Shown: positions 9,249 through 17,680, numbered from the stretch's first letter. The stretch: DNA of 64,000 bases from Cellulophaga algicola DSM 14237 (GCF_000186265.1 NC_014934.1:4278001-4342000); one strand, 5' to 3'. Numbers and translations are program-made. Notes: a model not told the origin generated them from the letters alone.

Positions 9249-10115
9249 TTATATACGTTGGCACACTACGGTGTCGCCATCATTTAGATTGTTTTGTTCT
9301 ACGGTTAGTGATGAATTTATATGTTTTGATGCTCCAAACCATTTAGGTTTTGTCTGAAAATACCATCCAAATGGATCACCAGAATCTTCTAAAAGTTCTA
9401 TTTTAGTAGTTGTTTTTTTACTGTTGTAATCATTAATAAAGAAGAAAAATAACCTCCCAAAATCCATATCTTTTGGAGCTTTAGCTTTAAAACTTGTTAA
9501 GTGTGTTTCCTTGGTATTTTTATAAAACATAAAGTTTAAAACAATCATATTGTTTAACTCGTAATGTTTAGGCGATTCATATTTATTTCCTAATGGATAA
9601 TACCATTTAGAGTACAGTTTTACAGGAACGCTAATGGAGTAGTTAAACAACGCATAAAAAGCAGAAGGAACTACAAAAGTTGTTATGATTAAAAAATAAT
9701 ACCCTAAATATTTTAGATCCTGAAAATAAGAAGCAATCATAATAATAGGTACGACCATGACCAAGCCTGTAACAACTGCAACGAGTAATTCTTTAAATTT
9801 GTTTTCAATTTCAAATTTATCAAAGAAATAACGAATAAAATAGACATGTAAGCCTCCTAGAAAGAAAGAGAAACTAAGCATGGAGAAAAATCGCAATAAT
9901 ACCCCTGTTTGTTTTAAGTTATAAACAATACAGGTGAAAATACCCATAACGACAATCCCTGATAACAAATAGAGGTAAAACTTCTTCCGTTGTTTTTTAA
10001 ATCCAGGTGTTTTTGAAGCAAATAAGGTAAGTATGAGTACTGTGATGACCACAATAATCATAAAAGGCATCAATGCCTCAAAGCTTATTAATGTTTTTAA
10101 ATAACGTTTTATCAT
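9249..10115 (-). CDS. tssN: T6SSiii inner-membrane protein TssN
   Basis: This 288-aa protein has about five hydrophobic helices in the first 160 residues (near 12-31, 46-64, 75-95, 108-130 and 138-160) followed by a soluble C-terminal domain ending DGDTVVCQRI. Position between tssG and tssK, size and topology fit TssN, the polytopic inner-membrane component that replaces TssL/TssM in T6SSiii. The soluble tail is predicted to face the cytoplasm and contact the baseplate. That contact is inference from family knowledge. It starts 5 bases after tssG. Confidence 0.85.
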   Translation of the reverse strand: MIKRYLKTLISFEALMPFMIIVVITVLILTLFASKTPGFKKQRKKFYLYLLSGIVVMGIFTCIVYNLKQTGVLLRFFSMLSFSFFLGGLHVYFIRYFFDKFEIENKFKELLVAVVTGLVMVVPIIMIASYFQDLKYLGYYFLIITTFVVPSAFYALFNYSISVPVKLYSKWYYPLGNKYESPKHYELNNMIVLNFMFYKNTKETHLTSFKAKAPKDMDFGRLFFFFINDYNSKKTTTKIELLEDSGDPFGWYFQTKPKWFGASKHINSSLTVEQNNLNDGDTVVCQRI

Positions 10116-10120
10116 GAAAA

Positions 10121-11032
10121 TTATATTGTAGAAGATATTCCGAGACGTCCCGCAAAGATGGAATCACTCAGTGTAAAATTTTGTTTTTTCTGAGGCAAAG
10201 TAAAATCAATTTCAAAATCACTTTCAAAAGGCATGGTGTGATCTAAAAAATAATTCATTACTAAAATAATTTTTCCTTGTGGTAAATAGTCATATATATT
10301 TTCGGGTTTTTTAATATTATTAATCGTAAAAGTATACTTAGGTAAATAAGACGCACCACTAGTTGCAGTGGCCAAATTTACACCTAATTGTAGGGTGTCA
10401 TTATGTTCATGAGTGTTCGGGATGGTGGTATATGTTTTAGTTATGGTTAAATTCTCTTGTGTAATGGTTTCTAGTACTTGCTGTATTAACGTTAAATTTC
10501 CTGCAATCTTATGCATGAAAGGAATTGATTTTAAAATTTTTCCTGCCATCTCATGCGGAATATTAGCATTTATTTCCCATAAGTCTGACAAGAAATAAAC
10601 TAACTCAGAATTTCCTAACGATTCAAAAATACGATCTTCTTCTCGTTCTACTTCTACTCTGTGTAGAAAAAATTCTTCCTCTAGCGGACTAAAAAAGGAT
10701 TGTGCCTTTTCTTGTTCTACTTTTCTGTTTTTATAGGCATTCACCATTTCATTCACAAACCCAGTACTACCAACGGTTTTATGGAAAAAACGCTCCGGAA
10801 AAATATTATAAAAGCCACGACGACTTAGGTGAACAACTACATTCTCCTTATAAACATCGTCTTCTCTGATGCCAGAAACATCTGGACTATATCTCCTTTG
10901 AAAATAGTCGGAATAGCTATAGGTAACTTCTGAAAATTCTGTAATGCCTGCCGCAAAAGTTTCCGCTTTAATGTCAAAGTTTAAATCATTAAAATGATCT
11001 TGAACTTCTTTTAGTATATTTTTTTCCATCAA
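10121..11032 (-). CDS. tssG: T6SS baseplate protein TssG
   Basis: The 303-aa product fits TssG, which pairs with TssF in the baseplate wedge. Supporting signs are its length, an N-terminal helical part with FYNIFPERFFHKTVGS near residue 95, where the GxF/PER-type motif of the family lies, and a following acidic helical region (FFSPLEEEFFLHRVEVEREEDR, split here as FFSPLEEEFF and EVEREEDR). The ATG is 1 base beyond the stop of the NlpC/P60 gene, so the two are translationally close. Sequence similarity to proteobacterial TssG is low, as is usual for this subtype, so context carries weight. Confidence 0.8.
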   Translation of the reverse strand: MMEKNILKEVQDHFNDLNFDIKAETFAAGITEFSEVTYSYSDYFQRRYSPDVSGIREDDVYKENVVVHLSRRGFYNIFPERFFHKTVGSTGFVNEMVNAYKNRKVEQEKAQSFFSPLEEEFFLHRVEVEREEDRIFESLGNSELVYFLSDLWEINANIPHEMAGKILKSIPFMHKIAGNLTLIQQVLETITQENLTITKTYTTIPNTHEHNDTLQLGVNLATATSGASYLPKYTFTINNIKKPENIYDYLPQGKIILVMNYFLDHTMPFESDFEIDFTLPQKKQNFTLSDSIFAGRLGISSTI

Positions 11033-11033
11033 A

Positions 11034-11657
11034 TTATTTTAATAAAGCTCTAGCTGAAGAAACATACTTATCTTGCCAATACGCATCTTTTAAATTAGCA
11101 ATTTCTACTCCTCGAGGGGAGTTAGAACCTAAAAACATTCCGTTTTGCAAATAAATACCTACATGAGATATTACTTTTTCTTTATGACGAAGTCTAAAAA
11201 AGATTAGATCTCCATTTTTTAAAATCCCCTGACTTTTAAAGGCAACATCTAAATTAGCATCAAATTGTTGTTGAGAAGTTCTAGGCAATTCTTTATCATA
11301 AACAACTTCATACACATGTTGTACAAAAGCAGAACAATCTACACCTCTTTTTGTAGTACCACCCCATAAATAAGGAACTCCAAACCAATCTTTTATTTTT
11401 CCATATAATTTTTCATTTTCTAGTTCTTCTACAGGAATCTTTAAAGCTTTAGCAAATTCTTCTTTTTCTTCATAAGTAAGGTATTGTGTAGTAGCAACTT
11501 TTTCAGGAACTTTAACAACAAGAGCTTCTTTTTCTTTTAACCTTCGTGCTTCATCTATTTGATTTTTATAGTACATTTGATCAACACCTTTGTAGGTGTT
11601 TTTGCAACCATTTGTATATTGCACAATAAGAATTAAAAACATCAGTTTTAGTTTCAT
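11034..11657 (-). CDS. NlpC/P60 peptidoglycan endopeptidase lipoprotein in T6SS operon
   Basis: This 207-aa protein opens the leftward T6SS operon. It has a lipoprotein signal (MKLKLMFLILIVQYTNGC, lipid-carrying Cys at 18) and a C-terminal NlpC/P60 fold. That fold has the catalytic Cys in RGVDCSAFVQHVYE (about residue 108), the catalytic His in VISHVGIYL (about 165) and the preceding VPYLWGGTT motif. Such enzymes cut peptide bonds of peptidoglycan stems. Its place one base from tssG suggests it opens the wall for the T6SS envelope complex, or occupies the outer-membrane lipoprotein role of TssQ. The enzyme class is clear, the T6SS role is inferred. Confidence 0.88.
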   Translation of the reverse strand: MKLKLMFLILIVQYTNGCKNTYKGVDQMYYKNQIDEARRLKEKEALVVKVPEKVATTQYLTYEEKEEFAKALKIPVEELENEKLYGKIKDWFGVPYLWGGTTKRGVDCSAFVQHVYEVVYDKELPRTSQQQFDANLDVAFKSQGILKNGDLIFFRLRHKEKVISHVGIYLQNGMFLGSNSPRGVEIANLKDAYWQDKYVSSARALLK

Positions 11658-11721
11658 AGTAAAAAAATGTTATTTTAAAGGATAAATATAAGCGTTTAAT
11701 AATTTCTATACCCTATTCAAA

Positions 11722-12747
11722 ATGAAAAGTAATAATATAAAAACCCACTTTGACCGAAACGTATTTCTAACTTTTTTAGTATTATTTCTTGTAGGATTAA
11801 TAATGGTATCTTTTAAAATCAACAGTAAAGTAGACTGTGGGAATCCAGATTTTAAGATTATATCTAACTCATTTACTACAGAAGATTTGATTGAATTTAA
11901 TAGCATTGACGATTCTGGTGTTGAATGGGAGTGGGATTTTGGCGACAAAACTAGTACTAAATATCAATCTAATGTTGCACATCAATTTAAAATTCCAGGT
12001 ACTTATAAAATTGCACTTAAAGTAAATGGCCAATGTAATGTGGTTAAGGAAATTAAAATCTCCAAGAAAAAAGAATTAATTTCTCCGGAATTAATTCCGA
12101 ATATAAATTTACCTATCAATGTAAAAGTAGGTGAGGAGGTTGTTTTTTCAAGTGATGCAACATTTGCAGAATCATGGCAATGGAGTTTTGGAGAATCGTT
12201 ATATATTGATGGAACAGATAAAGAAGTTAAATATACTTTTAAATCTCCGGGAGAAAAAACAATTTTATTGGTCGTAAATGGAGATAGGTTACATGAATCT
12301 AGAAGAAAAATAACGGTTTTAGATAAAAGAGGGCAGCGTACTGTTATAAAGTCGCATATAAAGGAAGATCCTATACAAAAAACTATAGATGCTCTTATTC
12401 CAGATTCATTAAAAACAAATTCAAAAATTACAGTACCAGCCGTAGAAGCTCCTCCTGCAGTTAAAAAAATAAATGTTTCTTCAGATGAAATTCTACAAAT
12501 GTTAGTTGGGTATTCTGAACGAAGAATTGATGATAGAGCAATTCGTGAATATTTTACGTACAACAGTATTCCGGTTTTTAACGAATCAGGAAAAAGACGC
12601 GAAGTTAGTGAGCTATTTAAATTTATTAGAGATCAGAAAATGGATGTTAAATCTTTGAAACTTAAAAAAGATCAGAAAACTGGAAAAATAAACAGTATGA
12701 CTATTGAAATGAAAATTAAAAAAGGACTGTTTTCTAAGAATTTTTAA
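11722..12747 (+). CDS. tssP: T6SSiii envelope protein with PKD-like domains, TssP-like
   Basis: This 341-aa protein begins the rightward T6SS unit, 64 bases from the divergent NlpC gene. It has one transmembrane helix at about residues 14-33 (NVFLTFLVLFLVGLIMVSF). Two PKD-like domains follow: one with VEWEWDFGDK and GTYKIALKVNG (about 38-112), one with WQWSFGES and GEKTILLVVNG (about 130-200). A charged C-terminal domain ends KKGLFSKNF. A single-pass protein with a periplasmic Ig/PKD region at the head of the tssD-tssB-tssC unit fits TssP of the TssNOPQR envelope complex. The symbol is given on architecture and position, and naming of these subunits is less secure than for baseplate genes. 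Confidence 0.65.
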   Translation: MKSNNIKTHFDRNVFLTFLVLFLVGLIMVSFKINSKVDCGNPDFKIISNSFTTEDLIEFNSIDDSGVEWEWDFGDKTSTKYQSNVAHQFKIPGTYKIALKVNGQCNVVKEIKISKKKELISPELIPNINLPINVKVGEEVVFSSDATFAESWQWSFGESLYIDGTDKEVKYTFKSPGEKTILLVVNGDRLHESRRKITVLDKRGQRTVIKSHIKEDPIQKTIDALIPDSLKTNSKITVPAVEAPPAVKKINVSSDEILQMLVGYSERRIDDRAIREYFTYNSIPVFNESGKRREVSELFKFIRDQKMDVKSLKLKKDQKTGKINSMTIEMKIKKGLFSKNF

Positions 12748-12903
12748 GATGTATCTATATAATAAGGTAAGAAGTTATTTTTTAAGCCATTGCAGTGCAG
12801 TTCATCGAGTTTATTTTCTACTTTGAGAAATAGTTTTTATATTTACGATGTCCTTATGTGACGTTATATAAACTAGGCAGTATTTGCCACAAAACAAATT
12901 ATT

Positions 12904-13290
12904 ATGGCTTTCAAAGCAAGATTAAAAGTAGCAGGAAAAGAATTTAACATCTTACATTGTTCTTACGATTTAAATCAAGAAGTAGATCCAACAGGAAGAC
13001 CTTCTTCTGTAACAAGAGGTGGTCGTATCAACTTAACAGTTGAGTCTAACGGAGAAACAGGTTTTTTCGAATGGATGACAAATAATTTCGAGAGAAAAGA
13101 TGGAACTATTGTTTTCGTAAAAAGAGACAATGATGCTACCTTAAAAGAAGTAAACTTCAAAGAAGGTTACTTAATCAAGTACAGAGAGAACTTCGAGTCT
13201 TCTGGTCAAAATCCTTTAACAGAAACTTTTACTATTTCTGCAAAAGAATTATCAGCTGGTGGCGGTGAGCACATCAACGAGTGGGTATAA
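12904..13290 (+). CDS. tssD: T6SS tube protein TssD (Hcp), first copy
   Basis: This 128-aa protein is the Bacteroidota form of Hcp, which stacks as hexamers into the inner tube. Diagnostic features are the start FKARLKVAGKEFNILHCSYD, the motif VDPTGRPSSVTRGGRI at residues 30-45, and the C-terminal strand TFTISAKELS. It lies between tssP and tssB and is followed at once by a strong hairpin terminator. This suits high-level expression as the main tube subunit. It is similar to the second copy at 15401, and is the likely structural Hcp because it is adjacent to the sheath genes. Confidence 0.95.
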   Translation: MAFKARLKVAGKEFNILHCSYDLNQEVDPTGRPSSVTRGGRINLTVESNGETGFFEWMTNNFERKDGTIVFVKRDNDATLKEVNFKEGYLIKYRENFESSGQNPLTETFTISAKELSAGGGEHINEWV

Positions 13291-13314
13291 TCTCATAAAA
13301 ATTACATAATTTCT

Positions 13315-13345
13315 AAAAGGAGGCATACTTAAATGCCTCCTTTTT
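13315..13345 (+). terminator. Intrinsic terminator after tssD1
   Basis: An inverted repeat with arms GGAGGCAT (13319-13326) and ATGCCTCC (13333-13340), a 6-base loop, flanking A/T pairing and a T-tract starting at 13341 forms a classic hairpin terminator 25 bases after the tssD1 stop. It should limit read-through into tssB. Confidence 0.85.
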
Positions 13346-13418
13346 ACGTTTATCTTCTATATAACTATTGTAAATAACTTTTTTTGATTAAATTTAACCA
13401 ACTTAAAAAATATATAAT

Positions 13419-13868
13419 ATGGCTAGTAATTTTGGAATAGGTGCTAATGATGTTAAAGGCGATGCAAGTGAAGCTCTAAATGAAATTCCACAAAACAGAA
13501 CTTTAATTGCAGGTAAATTAACTCCGAACACACCAATTAAGCCAGAAGTAATAGAAGGTTTGAGAACTGTAGAAGATATTTTTGAACATTTTAGACCAGA
13601 ATTAAAAGTTCCTTTTGAAGATAAAAATGGTGGAACGATTAACGAGACTATAAAATTCAAAAATTTAGGCGATTTCGGAAAAAAAGGAATTACCAATAAT
13701 AGTGTTTTCTTAAAAGAATTAGAAATTGAAAGTGATCAATATAAAAAAATCATTAAGCAATTAAAGACTAATAAAATTCTAAAATCTGCATTACAAGATC
13801 CTGAAGCTAAAGGAGCGTTAATAGATACTATTGATGCATTGATTAATGAAATTAAAAACACTAAATAA
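13419..13868 (+). CDS. tssB: T6SS sheath small subunit TssB
   Basis: The 149-aa product fits TssB (VipA), which pairs with TssC to build the contractile sheath. The TssB-type core is seen as KPEVIEGLRTVEDIFEHFRP followed by ELKVPFEDKNGG, then FKNLGDFGKKGI (residues about 45-90) and a long C-terminal helical part. It is 15 bases upstream of tssC, the normal order. The start ATG follows an AT-rich leader after the tssD1 terminator, so tssBC may have a separate promoter. Confidence 0.93.
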   Translation: MASNFGIGANDVKGDASEALNEIPQNRTLIAGKLTPNTPIKPEVIEGLRTVEDIFEHFRPELKVPFEDKNGGTINETIKFKNLGDFGKKGITNNSVFLKELEIESDQYKKIIKQLKTNKILKSALQDPEAKGALIDTIDALINEIKNTK

Positions 13869-13883
13869 TTACGAAAAGCAATT

Positions 13884-15242
13884 ATGGCGAATACTTCACA
13901 AAACAATCAAGAGTCACACTTAAGTGATAAACCTTTTATAGATCAAATTAAAGAAAAATCAGACGGGTTAGCCAAGTTTGGTGGATTTGATTTATTAGAA
14001 TCAGCTATAGATGATGTACAGAATCTAAACCCTGAACGTAAGGCTAGAAGAAAAATGTTCTTAACAGAAAATGGGAAGAAAACAGAGCGATTAGCATTAC
14101 AAAAAATTCTTGAGCTTTGGTCTGAAACATTAAAATCTGGTGATGATATCTTAGATCAAGTACAATCTGCAGATGATAAGTCTAAACAATCTTTAGAACT
14201 TTTAAATAAAAATATTAAACAAGCACTTCATGAGTCTGAAGAATTAGAATCTTCTTACCGTTCAGTAGCGCTTTTCTATAAAAATACAGACTTACCTTCG
14301 TTAAAAAATGTCTCTATAGTTAATGCAGAATTAGATCAGTTAACAGATTTAGACAACACGCGTTTCTTTGATCATATTAGAGAAGAATTAGTTTCTAAAT
14401 ACGATAGATTAGATTTAAGAGAAAATTATTCTTTAATGGTGCTTCCAGGGTATTTAGGGTCAAAATCTGTAGTTGATAAATGGGCAAAATTAGCACATGA
14501 AAACAAAGTTACCTTGGTAACAGATTTTGCACATTTAGATGAGCCAGATGATGTTATGGAAATGTTTGAAAGTGCCAACCTAGCTAGTGGTGATATGTAT
14601 TTGTCTAATACAATAATGACTTGTAATTGGTTAGTAGGTAGAGGTAAACATGCTGAAGTAGGAGAGGAAGAAGATCTACACGTAGCCCCTTCAGGAGCAT
14701 TAGCCGGTAAAATATACAGAACATTAATGTCTCAAGTAACCGCTGGTAAAAAACACGGTGGACTTAGCGAGGTAGATGGGGTAGCTTTTGATCTTAGGAA
14801 AGGTGAAATTGCCAATTTAGAAAACCTTGGACTTGTTCCTATGGTAAATGAATATGGTAAAGTAATGGCTTTCTCTGCTAAGACATTATTTAATGGTGAT
14901 AACTTAGGATTACAAACTTATTCTGTAGTACGTGTTTTTGATTATGTAACAAAAGTATTGATGGATTTTCTTAACCGTAGAGCTTTTGAAAATTTCAATG
15001 CTAAAACTAGAAATGAAATTCACAAACAAATAGTACAATTCTTAGACGGAATTACGGGTCCTGATAAATTGATCGAGAATTTTGAAATTAAAAAATTCGA
15101 ACAAGATCCAAATCAATTAGACCGTATATTACTAGATGTACGTCTTAAGCCTTATTTTCCTGCTAAAAACTTTTTGATTAAAATGGATGGTCAAAAAGGA
15201 GATGAAGGATCTGAATGGGATACAGATTACGAACAACAATAA
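13884..15242 (+). CDS. tssC: T6SS sheath large subunit TssC
   Basis: The 452-aa product is the large sheath subunit TssC (VipB). Visible family features are a helical N-terminal region, the central LPGYLGSKSVVDKWAKLAHE with VTLVTDFAH (about residues 188-216), and the NEYGKVMAFSAKTLFNGD and RVFDYVTKVLMDFLNRRAFE segments in the C-terminal half. It ends in an acidic tail (KGDEGSEWDTDYEQQ). It is coupled to tssB by a 15-base gap and followed by a hairpin terminator. Confidence 0.95.
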   Translation: MANTSQNNQESHLSDKPFIDQIKEKSDGLAKFGGFDLLESAIDDVQNLNPERKARRKMFLTENGKKTERLALQKILELWSETLKSGDDILDQVQSADDKSKQSLELLNKNIKQALHESEELESSYRSVALFYKNTDLPSLKNVSIVNAELDQLTDLDNTRFFDHIREELVSKYDRLDLRENYSLMVLPGYLGSKSVVDKWAKLAHENKVTLVTDFAHLDEPDDVMEMFESANLASGDMYLSNTIMTCNWLVGRGKHAEVGEEEDLHVAPSGALAGKIYRTLMSQVTAGKKHGGLSEVDGVAFDLRKGEIANLENLGLVPMVNEYGKVMAFSAKTLFNGDNLGLQTYSVVRVFDYVTKVLMDFLNRRAFENFNAKTRNEIHKQIVQFLDGITGPDKLIENFEIKKFEQDPNQLDRILLDVRLKPYFPAKNFLIKMDGQKGDEGSEWDTDYEQQ

Positions 15243-15264
15243 AATGCAATTTTAGTACGTATAC

Positions 15265-15306
15265 CAACACCTCTAAGGCATTCTTGTTTTAGAGGTGTTG
15301 TCTTTT
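15265..15306 (+). terminator. Intrinsic terminator after tssC
   Basis: A perfect 12-bp stem pairs CAACACCTCTAA (15265-15276) with TTAGAGGTGTTG (15289-15300) around a 12-base loop, and is followed by a T-rich stretch (TCTTTTG). It closes the tssB-tssC unit 22 bases after the stop. Confidence 0.8.
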
Positions 15307-15400
15307 GAGAAATAAATCGATGTAATTTATCGACTTTTTTTTGATACTACTATATTAGAACGTACATTAACCTTTGATAATTATATTAATAACATAACCT

Positions 15401-15790
15401 ATGTCTTTTTTAGCAAAATTAATTGTAGATGGTCAAGAATACAATGTATTACATTGTAACTATAATTTTGAACAACCCATGGATCATACCGGTAAACCTT
15501 CGGGAAAACCAAGAGGTGGTCAAATAATGATTACTATAGAATCTCAAGGAAAATCTGATCTTTTTCATTGGATGATGGAACCAGAACAAACCAAAGATGG
15601 GGCTATCATATTTTATAAGCGCGATGCATTATCACGTTTACAAGAAGTAACCTTTACCCAAGCATTTTGTGTAAGTCTTGAGGAAGAATTTGACGCTATA
15701 GATGATGTGCCTATGCAGAAAACGATTGTAATCTCTGCTACTACCATTACAATTGGTGACATGACATTTGAAAATAGTTGGGGAGAGTAA
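15401..15790 (+). CDS. tssD: Second T6SS tube protein TssD (Hcp)
   Basis: This 129-aa TssD/Hcp paralogue shares the pattern of tssD1: LIVDGQEYNVLHCNYNFEQ, then DHTGKPSGKPRGGQIMITIE. Many positions differ, and it ends TFENSWGE. It stands alone downstream of the tssC terminator and 50 bases before the candidate effector gene. In T6SS biology small Hcp proteins bind and stabilise cargo in the tube lumen, so a divergent Hcp next to an effector suggests a cargo-dedicated tube subunit. That link is inferred from position. Confidence 0.93.
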   Translation: MSFLAKLIVDGQEYNVLHCNYNFEQPMDHTGKPSGKPRGGQIMITIESQGKSDLFHWMMEPEQTKDGAIIFYKRDALSRLQEVTFTQAFCVSLEEEFDAIDDVPMQKTIVISATTITIGDMTFENSWGE

Positions 15791-15840
15791 ATAAATTACA
15801 TGTTTTTTATAATTTAAAAAATTAATTTAATATTTTTTCC

Positions 15841-16719
15841 ATGTCAAATTTGGAACAAGCAAAAAGACGTCTGAAGTTAAAAAGAATCTTAAGAAAGGAT
15901 AATACAACTGCGACTTCTATTGATAATGACGAAGCCAAAGCGCTGAGAAATAAGGTTGCAAATGGATTGAATAAAAGTTTGAAAAAGCAAGAATTCAAGT
16001 TAAAGCAAAATTCAAATCCAAGTAATCCTTGGCGAACTGATCGTTATAATAGGTTAGATGGATACACTGGTCATGGCATTGATAAATCAAAGAAAAATAA
16101 GCTAAATTCAAATTTAGACAATACTGGGAGTTGGTGGACTAAACCTATCGATGTAAGCTTTAAAAACCCATGGCCTGAGGCGAGGTGGGATTGGTTTGAT
16201 AGGATACAGAGTGGTGATTACGTTTATGGACCCAAGAGAAATGGTAACGAAGGACGGCATAGAGGAGTTAATGGAAAAATTTACACTTCTTATCAAGGAG
16301 ATGAAGTAGCTGGTTGGTGGAATGGTGGTGGTACAAGTTTAAAGTCTTGGGCTCATGAACTCAATTTACTCAATCAAATAATAAAGGGAGTTCAAACAAC
16401 TACTGGGACCATCGAAAGAGTTGATAAAATAACCAAAATGCATAAAAACAAAAACCACAACTCACGAATTATAAACAAAGAGATAGCTAGAGATAGTATT
16501 TTTAATTCAAGCACTGATAATGGTCAGTTATTAGAAACGCAAGATAGTATAATTAGAGATACAATATTTAGAGTGCAATATTGGAAAGATAACACACCTT
16601 ATGGTGGTCCCGCTTATGATCCTCACGGAATGAATGCTGTAAAATTTGAAATTAATTTAGCAAAAGAACTTTATCCCGAATTAGATTCTGTATCCGTCAA
16701 ATTAGTTAAAATTCAATAA
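15841..16719 (+). CDS. Candidate T6SS effector, unknown family
   Basis: The 292-aa protein has no signal peptide, no membrane segment and no cysteine. Its first 60 residues are strongly basic (QAKRRLKLKRILRKDN). The centre is tryptophan-rich (GSWWTKPIDVSF, PWPEARWDWFDRI, VAGWWNGGGTSLKSWAHEL), and the last 60 residues form a second conserved-looking block (QYWKDNTPYGGPAYDPHG). I do not recognise a fold or catalytic motif. It sits between a dedicated Hcp and a lipoprotein gene with which it overlaps by one base (TAATG), the layout of effector-immunity pairs. If the lipoprotein is the immunity factor, the effector probably acts in the periplasm of the target cell. That function is inference. Confidence 0.6.
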   Translation: MSNLEQAKRRLKLKRILRKDNTTATSIDNDEAKALRNKVANGLNKSLKKQEFKLKQNSNPSNPWRTDRYNRLDGYTGHGIDKSKKNKLNSNLDNTGSWWTKPIDVSFKNPWPEARWDWFDRIQSGDYVYGPKRNGNEGRHRGVNGKIYTSYQGDEVAGWWNGGGTSLKSWAHELNLLNQIIKGVQTTTGTIERVDKITKMHKNKNHNSRIINKEIARDSIFNSSTDNGQLLETQDSIIRDTIFRVQYWKDNTPYGGPAYDPHGMNAVKFEINLAKELYPELDSVSVKLVKIQ

Positions 16720-17102
16720 TGAAAAATTTAAATATTTATTCTCTATGTGTACTTACTATTTTAATTTTAGGTTGCAATAGAAGTTTAAAACAGCCGGCGG
16801 AAGTATATTCTTTTAATCAAAAAGACAAATCTGTAGAACTAAAACTTGAAAACGATAAGATGTACTTCATAGAAGGGGAAACTACTAAGGTTACTTTTAT
16901 GATTAAAAATATAGAATTAGAAAATTTTAGTGTAATAGGCCTTGGTTTAGAAAAAATTGATGCCTTAAGTAATCAAGTAACCTACAAAATAACACCTATC
17001 AAAAAAAAAAAAGAAAATAATATTTCAATTACAGTAGTTGAACATAATGACACCAAAATTGTTTTAAAGAATAAATTTTTAATCCCAGTTCAAAGGAAAT
17101 AG
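16719..17102 (+). CDS. Candidate immunity lipoprotein for adjacent effector
   Basis: The 127-aa product has a lipoprotein signal (MKNLNIYSLCVLTILILGC, lipid Cys at 19) and a single small beta-rich domain (TTKVTFMIKNIEL, VIGLGLEKIDAL). Its ATG overlaps the stop of the candidate effector (TAATG), implying coupled translation. Small lipoproteins translated with an effector are typical periplasmic immunity proteins in T6SS loci. I do not recognise a named immunity family, and a general periplasmic lipoprotein is the alternative. Confidence 0.6.
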   Translation: MKNLNIYSLCVLTILILGCNRSLKQPAEVYSFNQKDKSVELKLENDKMYFIEGETTKVTFMIKNIELENFSVIGLGLEKIDALSNQVTYKITPIKKKKENNISITVVEHNDTKIVLKNKFLIPVQRK

Positions 17103-17172
17103 GGCTATTTAAAACAGAGCTTCGGCTTATGACACATTAAAGCAGTGCGATTATTAATTTAATACTAATAAT

Positions 17173-17622
17173 ATGAACATTAAGTTGTTCAGAAAAAAAA
17201 GAATAAAATAACGAAAACATTTGGCATACTAGATACTAAGACTTTTGAAGTGTTGGGCGAATCAAGTAATATGCATTATAAATTCCTGACAAGTTAAATC
17301 TAAAAGATACTCTAAAAGGATATTTGATTTATAAATCAAAATTTGATACTATTAATATAAATGAATCACATTTCATAAATTTCTATTTTCAAGAACGGAT
17401 TCGATTTCACAAAATTATCAAGAATTTCTTAGATAACGTTTTGATACATTTGTACGAATATATGACAGTATAATTCAGGTATATGACATTACTTTTAATA
17501 AGAAAGGAAGTCAATTATTTGAAGAGTATGTAGTTGACTATTTTTATAAAGACCATACAAACGATAGCATTCAACTAAAAATTAGAAAGCAACATATTAT
17601 GTATCGTGCTTTTATTAAATAG
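17173..17622 (+). pseudogene. Frameshifted remnant of a small protein gene
   Basis: No intact gene covers this stretch, but three consecutive frames each give protein-like sequence. An ATG at 17173 leads into an 8-base A-run, after which the next frame reads ITKTFGILDTKTFEVLGESS. A second frame, across 17295-17473, gives LKDTLKGYLIYKSKFDTINI. A third, ending at the TAG at 17620-17622, gives DSIIQVYDITFNKKGSQLFE. The shifts fit an old gene broken by at least two indels. Location next to a T6SS effector pair suggests a former orphan immunity or effector gene. Only the coding-like composition, not the function, is visible. Confidence 0.5.
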
Positions 17623-17680
17623 ATTCATATAGGCCGATTATAATAAAAATTTTATTCCCACGACATAAACTCATCCGCTA

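Noticed and set aside
12748-12903. Promoter for tssD1 in the 156-base gap
   Set aside because: Several one-mismatch TAnnTTTG-like boxes exist, but none has a TTG at correct spacing, so no single site can be supported.
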